From: Gammaproteobacteria bacterium
GTDB taxonomy: Bacteria > Pseudomonadota > Gammaproteobacteria > Steroidobacterales > Woeseiaceae
NCBI GenBank assembly: GCA_009937615.1
Contig: JAACFB010000008.1
Coordinates: forward strand, 29,432 to 93,431
Direction: 5' to 3'
Length of the DNA stretch: 64,000 bases
Below the pieces are notes generated by a model. That model saw only the letters and a program-made list of their open reading frames with translations. It ran no database searches and was not told the origin of the DNA. Every line of letters starts with the position of its first letter. Positions within the stretch are counted from its first letter, which is position 1. Positions 1 to 7,558 of this stretch are shown here, piece by piece. The translations under genes were made by a program, and so were the position numbers.

Positions 1-129
1 GGCGTTTACATTGGTGCGGTTACGCCGGAGGAGGTTGCCGTATCCATACTGGCTGAACTCGTGCAGCGCCGGCGTCTGAGTAATGACGAGCAGCGGGCGG
101 CCGGCGATGGAGAATCGCGAGTTAGCTGA
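1..129 (+). CDS. XdhC family protein, C-terminal fragment
   Basis: This frame is open from base 1 to a TGA at 127-129 and gives the last 42 residues of a protein cut off by the window edge. It reads GVYIGAVTPEEVAVSILAEL near its start. That resembles the end of the XdhC C-terminal Rossmann-like domain, where a G-x-x-IGA-x-TPEEIAxSI-x-AE motif is usual. XdhC proteins help insert the sulfurated molybdenum cofactor into xanthine dehydrogenase-type enzymes. No molybdoenzyme is visible in the window; partners would lie upstream. The family call rests on this short motif alone. Confidence 0.6.
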   Translation, partial: GVYIGAVTPEEVAVSILAELVQRRRLSNDEQRAAGDGESRVS

Positions 130-197
130 ACGCGCAACAGCCGCCGCCATGCCGTGGCGCGCCGCGTTAGATTTTGCCGACACATCAGGAGCTGACG

Positions 198-2051
198 ATG
201 GGTCAGAACGACGACGATAAGCCGAATACGATTAGCCGGCGGGAGTTCGTAAAGGGCGCGGGCGCAAGCGCCGCGGCGCTGGGCGGCGTGGCCTCCGTAA
301 CCTCCGATGCGGCACGGGCCCAGCAGAACCCTTACCAGGTGCCCGAGGAATGGGACCTCGAAGCCGATGTTGTGGTGATTGGCTCCGGGCCGACCGGACT
401 GCCGGCTGCAATTCGTGCTCGCGACGCAGGCGCATCCGTAATCATTGTCGAGGCGAACTATGACGTAGGCGGCCACGGCCTGATGAACGGCGGCACGATT
501 CAGCTCGGGGGCGGTACCAAACTACAGAAGAAATACGGCATCGAGGACTCACCCGACACGATGTTCAGGGACCTTACGGACTGGTCCGTCGTTGAGACCA
601 ACGGCATGCCCGATTACCGTTTTAACGATCGTGCGGTGCAACGGGCGCTGGCGGACAACAGCGCGGCAGCCTTCGATTTCATGGAGGAAAACGGCGTCAG
701 ATTTGAAGATATACCGCCGTCGACGGAAGGCGCGCATGCGACCGGCATCTCGGCCCCGCGGGCACACGAGGTGACCTGGAACGGAATCCAGGGCGCCGAG
801 GGACCGCGTGGCGGGGGCGGTACCGGCATATACCGAACGCTCGAGGTCAGCGCCCGCGACAAGGGTGTCAGGTTTCTTCTGAACTACCACATGGACGTCA
901 TTTTCCGCGAGTCCCCTAATGGTGGACGGGTGCTTGGCGTACAGGCCGGATACACGCCGCGTTTTCTGCCCGGTGAATCCACGCCGATGAAGAGCTTCCA
1001 TTCCAAAGGCAACGTCGATCTCACTCAACCGCATGTCACCGTGAAGGCGAAACAGGCTATCGTGATCGGCACGGGCGGCAGCACGGGCAACGTAAACTTC
1101 CGGCGGATTTTCGACCCCCGGATAACCGAGGTCTACCAGTTGGCGGCGGGCCCCTATTCGGATCAGGATGCCAGTGGTGAGATGGCTGCCATGGCGATCG
1201 GGGCTTCGCTCTGGGGTACCGCGAACCAGTCTCTGGAACGCAACGGCTACCTGCGGAAGCGGCCGATCATCGGTTGCCAGTACACGTACCTCTACTACAC
1301 TCCCGACAGTATCCTGTTTCCGTTCGTTCGTGCATCTGGGCTGAGGGTGCGGTCCTGGGACAGTCTCGTACTGGTCAACCAGGTCGGCAAACGTTTTTAT
1401 AACGAGGAGGCCGGCAGCTGGCCCTACGGGACCCACCACGGGTTTCTCGACCCCTATGTGCAGGGCGACTGGCGCAACGCGCGCCGGATAAAGTACGACC
1501 CGCAGAATTTCCTTGATGCGGCGCTGGCACCGAACGAAGGCTCGGAGCCACCGGATTACGCCGCCGGGCCGGTGTGGGCGATCTTTGATGCCGATGCGGT
1601 GCCTCGGGAGCGGTGGGATCTGTCACCGCCGGCTACCGATCCGCTGTACTTTTTCAGCGATCAAACGCTGGCCGGCCTGGCAAAGAAGATCAAAGCCAAC
1701 CCCTATCAGAAACCGGACATGCCGCCTGCCAATCTCGAAGCGACGATCGAACGCTATAACGGGTTCGTCGACGCGGGCAGTGATCCCGACTTCGAGCGCC
1801 CCAATCTAAAGTACAAGCTCGAGAAGCCGCCTTTTTATGCCGCCTGGGCGACGCCCGTTGTACACGACTGTTACACCGGCCTGCGCATCAACATGCAGTG
1901 CCAGGTCATGGATATGCATGGGCAGGTGATACAGGGGCTTTACTGCGGTGGTGAATCGGCCGGCGGTTCCAGTCAGCATGGCCAGGGCCGCTGCGTGACC
2001 CAGGGCTATATTGCCGGCGGTCATGCCGTCAAGGAGCCGAGCTGGGGTTGA
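198..2051 (+). CDS. Tat-exported FAD-dependent oxidoreductase (fumarate reductase/ketosteroid dehydrogenase type)
   Basis: A 617-residue flavoprotein. A twin-arginine signal, SRREFVKG at residues 13-20 followed by an Ala/Gly-rich stretch, implies export as a folded holoprotein. The dinucleotide-binding motif GSGPTG is at about 62-67, followed by an acidic residue at the end of strand 2 (VEANYDVGGHG). The C-terminal CGGESAGGSSQHGQG segment is typical of the FAD_binding_2 family, which includes fumarate reductase flavoproteins and 3-ketosteroid dehydrogenases. The ATG at 198 has AGGAG at 187-191; an upstream in-frame TTG at 174 lacks such a site. The substrate is unknown. It is convergent with a block of secreted cytochrome-like proteins, so an extracytoplasmic redox link is possible but inferred only. 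Confidence 0.85.
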   Translation: MGQNDDDKPNTISRREFVKGAGASAAALGGVASVTSDAARAQQNPYQVPEEWDLEADVVVIGSGPTGLPAAIRARDAGASVIIVEANYDVGGHGLMNGGTIQLGGGTKLQKKYGIEDSPDTMFRDLTDWSVVETNGMPDYRFNDRAVQRALADNSAAAFDFMEENGVRFEDIPPSTEGAHATGISAPRAHEVTWNGIQGAEGPRGGGGTGIYRTLEVSARDKGVRFLLNYHMDVIFRESPNGGRVLGVQAGYTPRFLPGESTPMKSFHSKGNVDLTQPHVTVKAKQAIVIGTGGSTGNVNFRRIFDPRITEVYQLAAGPYSDQDASGEMAAMAIGASLWGTANQSLERNGYLRKRPIIGCQYTYLYYTPDSILFPFVRASGLRVRSWDSLVLVNQVGKRFYNEEAGSWPYGTHHGFLDPYVQGDWRNARRIKYDPQNFLDAALAPNEGSEPPDYAAGPVWAIFDADAVPRERWDLSPPATDPLYFFSDQTLAGLAKKIKANPYQKPDMPPANLEATIERYNGFVDAGSDPDFERPNLKYKLEKPPFYAAWATPVVHDCYTGLRINMQCQVMDMHGQVIQGLYCGGESAGGSSQHGQGRCVTQGYIAGGHAVKEPSWG

Positions 2052-2062
2052 TGGCTGCGCAC

Positions 2063-2079
2063 CCGCGGCGAGGCCGCGG
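2063..2079. terminator. GC-rich hairpin between convergent genes
   Basis: CCGCGGC at 2063-2069 pairs perfectly with GCCGCGG at 2073-2079 around a three-base loop, in the 40-base gap between two convergent genes. No T-run follows on either strand, so it is not a classical intrinsic terminator. It may pause polymerase or protect 3' ends. Confidence 0.35.
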
Positions 2080-2091
2080 CTGAAATGAGGG

Positions 2092-3600
2092 TTACTGCCC
2101 TGGCGGCGGCGGCGCGTTGGGATCCATCGCATCCCGAGACGTCGTCGTGGCGCCGAGCTGTTCAAGCAGCGCTGCCGTAGTCTGGTGGTATCCGTACAGG
2201 CCGCGGTAACGCAATACCGGGCTGATCCCCGATGCCATGCTCCAGGGCGTCTCGCCGTAATTGTCTTTGACGTTGATATCGGCACCGTTGTCTGCAAGAT
2301 AACGGACGACCGGATCGGCGCCCGTGAAAGCCGCCATGTGCATGGCAGTCTGCCCATCCTCGTTCCTGGCATTGAGATCGATACCCATTGCGACAACCGC
2401 CTTGACCGCCTGGTAGGCTCGCTCTATGTCCTGGTCGTTGGCCTCGTTGCCGCCCTTGAATGCGCAGGCACCCGTGCAGGCGGCCCTGGCGGCGGCCATG
2501 AGCGATGTTGTGCCGCCTTTGGCGACAATGTTTTGATCGGCACCGTGTGCTTTGAATAGCTGCATGAGTTCGGTATCGGCGGATATCGCGGCGAGCAGGA
2601 ACGGTGTCGCGCCCACCATGTCGAACGGGCTGCCGTCGGGCCCCAGGCGATGACTCCTGGCGATCTGCGCGTTCGGATCGGCACCCGCCTCGAGCAGGGC
2701 TTCGGCCAGGCCATGCATGTTATCGGGTAGCCGCCTGTAGACCGGGTCGTAGCGCACGCCTCTCAACGCGGCGAGGCCATTGGCGACGGAATAGTGCAGC
2801 GCAGTGATCCCGTTGGCATCCTCAACGTCAGCGTCGGCTCCCGACTTCAGCAGCAGTAAAGACAGGGGCTCATGCCCGCTGGCCGCAGCCACGAGAAGCG
2901 TATTGCCGTGTTCGGGGGCGGTTTCATTCGGATCTGCGCCTGCATCGAGCAGGGCGAGGGCCGATTCGAGGTCACCGGAGCGGGCGGCATAGAGCAAGGG
3001 CGTGTAATTACCCACCGATCTGGCCGCGATGTCAGCGCCATTTTCGATGAGGATGCCGGTTACGTCACCGTGACCTTCCGCGGCGGCCCACATCAGCGCG
3101 GTCTGGTTCTTCCGGGATTCCCGTGAGTTCGGATCCGCGCCCCCGGCGAGCAGGGCCTCGACTGCTGCCGCAGCGCCGGTCCTTGCGCACCTCATGAGCA
3201 CAGACTCGCCGTTCCACAGCGCAGCATTGGCGTCAGCCCCGGCGCTCAACAAAACCCGTACCATCGCCTCACTGCGGTTCGTGCAGGCCAGGTGCAGTGG
3301 CGCGACACCATACTCGTTGGCCGAATCGGCATTGGCTCCAGCCGCCAGGAGGTGGTTTGCCATGTCCAGGTCGTCGTGGTGCGCGGCCCAGTGCAATGCG
3401 GTGGTTCCGTCAGCTTCCGAGGCATTGATGTCGACCGACTGCTCGATCATGTTCGATACTGACCCGCCGTCACCGCTTCGTGCCGCGTCGATCAGGCGCA
3501 AATCATCGCTAGCAGGCAAAGGGGCTGACGCGAGTATCAGCAGCGCCGTCAGCCCGGCCCTGAGCCGGCCAGTACTATGGTTGCATGGTTGACCGTACAT
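2092..3600 (-). CDS. Exported ankyrin repeat protein (copy A)
   Basis: A 502-residue protein with a signal peptide (positive N-terminus, hydrophobic LTALLILASAPLPAS) and roughly ten or eleven ankyrin repeats (ADGTTALHWAAHHDD, NGESVLMRCARTG, QTAMHMAAF). The array is broken by a non-consensus stretch, YDPVYRRLPDNMHGLAEA, that is almost identical in the paralogue at 11337-12938. The C-terminus is Pro-rich. It is the third gene of the minus-strand trio, starting 16 bases after the DUF1552 stop. I chose the ATG at 3600 because it gives a clean signal peptide; an ATG at 3636 would overlap the upstream gene. Neither has a strong ribosome binding site. Ankyrin arrays bind proteins; the likely partners are the two co-encoded exported proteins (inference). 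Confidence 0.8.
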   Translation of the reverse strand: MYGQPCNHSTGRLRAGLTALLILASAPLPASDDLRLIDAARSGDGGSVSNMIEQSVDINASEADGTTALHWAAHHDDLDMANHLLAAGANADSANEYGVAPLHLACTNRSEAMVRVLLSAGADANAALWNGESVLMRCARTGAAAAVEALLAGGADPNSRESRKNQTALMWAAAEGHGDVTGILIENGADIAARSVGNYTPLLYAARSGDLESALALLDAGADPNETAPEHGNTLLVAAASGHEPLSLLLLKSGADADVEDANGITALHYSVANGLAALRGVRYDPVYRRLPDNMHGLAEALLEAGADPNAQIARSHRLGPDGSPFDMVGATPFLLAAISADTELMQLFKAHGADQNIVAKGGTTSLMAAARAACTGACAFKGGNEANDQDIERAYQAVKAVVAMGIDLNARNEDGQTAMHMAAFTGADPVVRYLADNGADINVKDNYGETPWSMASGISPVLRYRGLYGYHQTTAALLEQLGATTTSRDAMDPNAPPPPGQ

Positions 3601-3616
3601 ATCGGTTCGAATGCGC

Positions 3617-4957
3617 CTAGACCGACAGCAAATCAACTTTGCCGGTGCTGTCGCCGAATCGGTCCGCCTCGATGCCGAGCTTGTCCATGATTGTCAGGTA
3701 CAGGTTCGAAATCGGCGTATCGTCCGGATAACGGATATGCCGGCCTCCCTGCAGCTGGCCCGTGCCGCCGCCCAGCAGCAGGATGGGCAGGTTCTGCAGC
3801 AAATGCTCATTGCCATCGCTCATCGCGCTTCCGTACATGATGATCATGTTGTCCAGCAGCGAGCCATCGATGTCCGGCGTCGCCCGCAGCTTGTCGAGGT
3901 AATAGGTAAACAGGTTGGAGTGATAAAGGTCGATTCGTGCAATCTTCTCGAGATTGACCGGGTCGTTGCGGTGATGGGACAGCGAGTGGTGAACATCGGG
4001 AATGCCGATTTCCCGGTAGGTCCGGTTGCTTTGCTCAGGGCCTGTCATGAACGTGATCATTCGGGTCATGTCGGTCTGGAACGCGAGGACCTGCAGGTCG
4101 AACATCAGTTTCAGGTGGTCGGCGAACTCCGACGGGACGCCGGCAGGCCGCTCTACGGACGGAAACTCGCGCGCGGTCTGCTGTTCGGCCATCTGGATAC
4201 GGCGTTCGACATCCCGCATGCCGTCGAGATATTCGGTCAACCGCGCTTTGTCCTCGGGTCCGACCTTGCTCATAAGACGCGCAGCGGCATCGGTTACTGA
4301 ATCGAGTATGCTGCGTTCCTTCTCGATCCGGGCCAGCCGTACAGCTGGATCGGTGCTGCTGCTGTCACCAAACAGTCGTTCGAAGACAGCGCGGGGCCTG
4401 TATTCGATCGGTAATGGCGTGGACTCGGAACGCCAGCTGAGCGTCATCCGGTAGGCACAGCTCCAGCCCTTTTCACAGCTGCCGACGACGTCGGTGTTAT
4501 GCAGGCCGAGTTCCAGCGAAGCGAGCTGCGTATGCTGACCCAGCTCCCTGGCAATGATCTGATCGATAGATGTGCCGACACGTCCCTCGCGGAGCGGATG
4601 AACGCCCGTTAGAAATACGCCGCCCGCGCGTTCATGGGGTGCGGATTCACCCTCGCCGGGCAGCGCGTCGCCGGCACTGTTTTGCATGCCGCTGAGCACG
4701 AGCATCTGGTCTCGGTAAGGTGCCAGCGGCGCCAGTGTCGCCGGCAAGTCGAATGCCGTACCGGTAGCCCCGGGCGTCCAGAACTCCATGTTCATACCGT
4801 TCGGAACATACACGATGGAAAACCGGCGTGCAGCCTTGCTCATCTCATTGAGTGACGCAAAGGCCGGAAACATCGCGTCGAGAAACGGAAGGGCGATGGC
4901 GGCGCCGGCGCCGCGCAAAAAGCTGCGCCGGGGCATGGATTTCTTAAATATCATCAT
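3617..4957 (-). CDS. DUF1552 domain exported protein (copy A)
   Basis: A 446-residue protein of the DUF1552 family. The N-terminus has a Tat-like signal (PRRSFLRG at about 9-16, then a hydrophobic stretch ending AMFPAFA), so it is probably secreted folded. Conserved family segments include YVPNGMNMEFW, GGVFLTGVHPLREG and MYGSAMSDGNEH. DUF1552 is distantly related to DUF1501/sulfatase-like proteins of planctomycetes; no activity is established. It overlaps the end of the DUF1592 gene by 14 bases, which suggests translational coupling and fixed stoichiometry. The paralogue is at 9966-11300. Confidence 0.85.
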   Translation of the reverse strand: MMIFKKSMPRRSFLRGAGAAIALPFLDAMFPAFASLNEMSKAARRFSIVYVPNGMNMEFWTPGATGTAFDLPATLAPLAPYRDQMLVLSGMQNSAGDALPGEGESAPHERAGGVFLTGVHPLREGRVGTSIDQIIARELGQHTQLASLELGLHNTDVVGSCEKGWSCAYRMTLSWRSESTPLPIEYRPRAVFERLFGDSSSTDPAVRLARIEKERSILDSVTDAAARLMSKVGPEDKARLTEYLDGMRDVERRIQMAEQQTAREFPSVERPAGVPSEFADHLKLMFDLQVLAFQTDMTRMITFMTGPEQSNRTYREIGIPDVHHSLSHHRNDPVNLEKIARIDLYHSNLFTYYLDKLRATPDIDGSLLDNMIIMYGSAMSDGNEHLLQNLPILLLGGGTGQLQGGRHIRYPDDTPISNLYLTIMDKLGIEADRFGDSTGKVDLLSV

Positions 4958-7355
4958 GGCTGTGTGCCGTCCTCATCTGAAATGGTGTGCTTTCCACGAT
5001 GGCCATAATCATGGAAGACAACCGGTAGTCGTCTGGTGCTGACTGACGCATGATAGCGCGCATCACGGGTGCGTCGCGGTGGTCTATCCCGCGGCCAAGC
5101 GCGTAGGTGAGAAGTTTCTCGATAGCGGTGAGGATAAAGTCTTCCTGCCGCTTTTCGATGAGTACGTGTCGTAGCTCGACGGGCCCGTTGAACGGTGTGC
5201 CGTCAGGCAGCGCGCCAGACGAGTCGATGGCCGAACTCGATGCCGCATCGATGGTGCGCCATTTGCCGATCGCGTCGTAGTTTTCGAGGGCGAAGCCGAG
5301 CGGATCCATCACCTTGTGGCAGCTCGCACAGACCGGGTTGGCCCGGTGCTGCTCCATCTGCTGACGCATGTTCAATACCTTGCCCTCGTCATTCTCCTCG
5401 CGAAGGCCCGGTACGTTCGCTGGTGGCGGCGGTGGTGGTGCGCCAAGGATATTCTCCAGCACCCATTTGCCACGAATCGTCGGCGCGGTCCGGTTCGGGT
5501 AGGAAGTGACCGTGAGGATGCTTCCCTGGCCCAGCAGGCCGCCGCGATTCGGATCGGCCAGGGGCACTTTCCGGAAATGGCTGCCATACACATTCGGGAT
5601 CTCGTAGTGTCTTGCGAGTCGTTCATTGACGAACGTGTAATCGGCATCAAGCAGTTCCAGCAGCGGCCGGTCATTCCGCAAAATGTACTCGAAGAACAAC
5701 TCGGTCTCGGTCTGGAACGCCTGGATCAGGTTATCGTCGAAGTACGGGAACAGATCGGTGTTAGGCGCCACCGCGTTCAGTTTCCTCAACTGCAACCACT
5801 GCGCCGCGAAATTGCTGACCAGGGTGTCGGAGCGGGGGTCCTCCAGCATTCGCCGCACCTGCTGCTCGAGGGTCCCGGGATGCGAGAGCCGGCCCGCCTC
5901 GGCGAGGCCGAGGAGTTCCTCGTCGGGCAGCGTGCTCCACAGGAAGAACGACAGCTGCGTGGCGAGCTCCAGGTCCGTTATGGCAAAGATGTCGTCCGGC
6001 TCTACCTTGTCCGGTTGTTCGACCACGAGAAACAGGAACTCCGGGCCCGCGAGCATGCGTTCGATAGCGAGGCCGACACCTTGCTCAAATCCGCTGTCTG
6101 CGCCCTGCTGGTAGAACAGCATGAGTTCGTCCAGTTCCAGCTCGGTTGGCGGCCGGCGGTAGGCCCGGTGCGCGAGATCGGACAGGATGCGCCTGGCACA
6201 GGCCTCGTCTTCACGCTGCGACGGCTGGCAGATCAGGATCTTCTCCCGGCTGGCTGTCTGGCTGATGCCCCTGACGTTGTAGGGACCGCCCACGGCGACG
6301 GTGTGTACCGCCGGAACGCCGCCCTTGTACTGAGCATAATCGTAGAGAGTATGGCGCGGAGTGAGCGGTTCTTCAGGAATCGTGTTTTCGTCGAGGAAGG
6401 TTACGGTGAGTTTTCGGGTCCCGGCTTTCGCGCTGAAACGGGCCTGAAGAACTTCGTCGGCCGTCCGTTCGTAGAGTTCCTGTTCCACGTCACCCGCTTC
6501 GCCCGACGAAAAAATCCCCGCCGACTCGCCGTGTACCTCGCCACCGATCGTGATGGTCTTTATGCGTTCTCCGTCGAGTCGCAGGTCGAACTGGTGGGGT
6601 TCGGTCAGTCCTCGTATGTATTCGCGCGAATTCCTTTGCAGCGTGACCTGGACAACGTATTCACCATCCAGCGGAAAATGATGCTGGACCGTAGTTCCAC
6701 CGCGGGAACCGAAAGGCATCTCGTCGCCCATCCAGCCCGTCTGCATCAGGTAGCCGGATACGGTGTAAATATCGAAAACCGGCTGCATCTCCGGTTCCCC
6801 CAGCGCCTGGCGGCGGACCTTTCGCGCTGCCGCGATATACTGTTCCGCAAGCAGCGGTGACAGCGTCAGCACATCGCCGATGTTGTCGAAGCCGAACATC
6901 GTGTCGTCCGCGGGCAGTATCGTGTCGTCGCGTATCTCGACCGCTAACAGGTCACGGACGGCATTGATGTATTCGCTGCGGTTCATGCGGCGTATAGAGG
7001 ACCGGCCTGGCTGCGGCCGGACGCTGGCATAGGTGTCGAGCGCGGTTTCGAGATACCCGGCAAATTCGGCATAGGTGGAATCGTCGGGCCGCGGTACGCC
7101 GGCCGGCGGCATCGACTGGACCTTGAGTTTGCGCAAGACCTTTTCCCAGGTATCGGCGCCCGCCGCGATATCAGTGACACTCGCATGCTGCAGCGAAAGC
7201 CCGGCGGTCAGCAGGGCATCATTATGGCAAGTGACGCAATAGCGATTGACCGTAGCCTGCAGCGGCAGGCTATCGGCCGTGTTTGCAACTGCCGTTTGCG
7301 CTGCGGAGCATGCGGTTACCAACAAAGCAGCGATGTGTGGCCAGCGTCGTGACAT
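4944..7355 (-). CDS. DUF1592/DUF1588/DUF1585 cytochrome c-like protein (copy A)
   Basis: An 803-residue exported protein with an N-terminal signal peptide. It has two CxxCH motifs that could bind c-type haem: CVTCH at 40-44 in a planctomycete cytochrome-like N-terminal domain (with the usual MPP motif downstream) and CASCH at about 676-680 in the DUF1588 region, followed by DPLGFALENYDAIGKWR. Between them lies the DUF1587/DUF1592/DUF1595 module set (RLNRSEY-type motif as RRMNRSEYINAVRDLL; FFLWSTLPDEELL; TAPTIRGKWVLENILGAPPP). These modules occur together in Planctomycetes and marine Proteobacteria, without proven function. It is the first gene of the minus-strand trio; the ATG at 7355 has only a weak ribosome binding site. 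Confidence 0.85.
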   Translation of the reverse strand: MSRRWPHIAALLVTACSAAQTAVANTADSLPLQATVNRYCVTCHNDALLTAGLSLQHASVTDIAAGADTWEKVLRKLKVQSMPPAGVPRPDDSTYAEFAGYLETALDTYASVRPQPGRSSIRRMNRSEYINAVRDLLAVEIRDDTILPADDTMFGFDNIGDVLTLSPLLAEQYIAAARKVRRQALGEPEMQPVFDIYTVSGYLMQTGWMGDEMPFGSRGGTTVQHHFPLDGEYVVQVTLQRNSREYIRGLTEPHQFDLRLDGERIKTITIGGEVHGESAGIFSSGEAGDVEQELYERTADEVLQARFSAKAGTRKLTVTFLDENTIPEEPLTPRHTLYDYAQYKGGVPAVHTVAVGGPYNVRGISQTASREKILICQPSQREDEACARRILSDLAHRAYRRPPTELELDELMLFYQQGADSGFEQGVGLAIERMLAGPEFLFLVVEQPDKVEPDDIFAITDLELATQLSFFLWSTLPDEELLGLAEAGRLSHPGTLEQQVRRMLEDPRSDTLVSNFAAQWLQLRKLNAVAPNTDLFPYFDDNLIQAFQTETELFFEYILRNDRPLLELLDADYTFVNERLARHYEIPNVYGSHFRKVPLADPNRGGLLGQGSILTVTSYPNRTAPTIRGKWVLENILGAPPPPPPANVPGLREENDEGKVLNMRQQMEQHRANPVCASCHKVMDPLGFALENYDAIGKWRTIDAASSSAIDSSGALPDGTPFNGPVELRHVLIEKRQEDFILTAIEKLLTYALGRGIDHRDAPVMRAIMRQSAPDDYRLSSMIMAIVESTPFQMRTAHSHDDI

Positions 7356-7492
7356 GGAGCCGACACCCCAGTATTCAATCTGGACGGAAGATGCCGTAGT
7401 TTATCGCGCCGGCGCTCTGCCACCTAGTGCCAAGCTGTTTCATAACATCTGAAACGGATTTGGCATGGATGCGGATATCGAAATATGCTGGA

Positions 7493-7498
7493 TATAAT
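7493..7498 (+). promoter_or_regulatory. Candidate -10 element for the plus-strand trio
   Basis: A perfect TATAAT lies 61 bases before the ATG at 7559. The hexamer 17 bases upstream (TGCGGA) matches TTGACA poorly, so an activator may be needed. Transcription from here would start near 7505. That favours the 7559 start over an in-frame ATG at 7427, which lies upstream of this element. The 203-base gap 7356-7558 must also hold the opposite promoter, which I could not place. Confidence 0.4.
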
Positions 7499-7558
7499 CT
7501 AGGGGTTGGCAGCGACGGGTTCTGTCGTCGCGCTATATCCGGTAACGGTAACGGCTGC

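Noticed and set aside
5316..6860. A 514-codon open frame on the plus strand, antisense to the minus-strand DUF1592 gene
   Set aside because: It is the mirror frame of a GC-rich coding region; its translation resembles no family, while the minus strand encodes recognisable domains.
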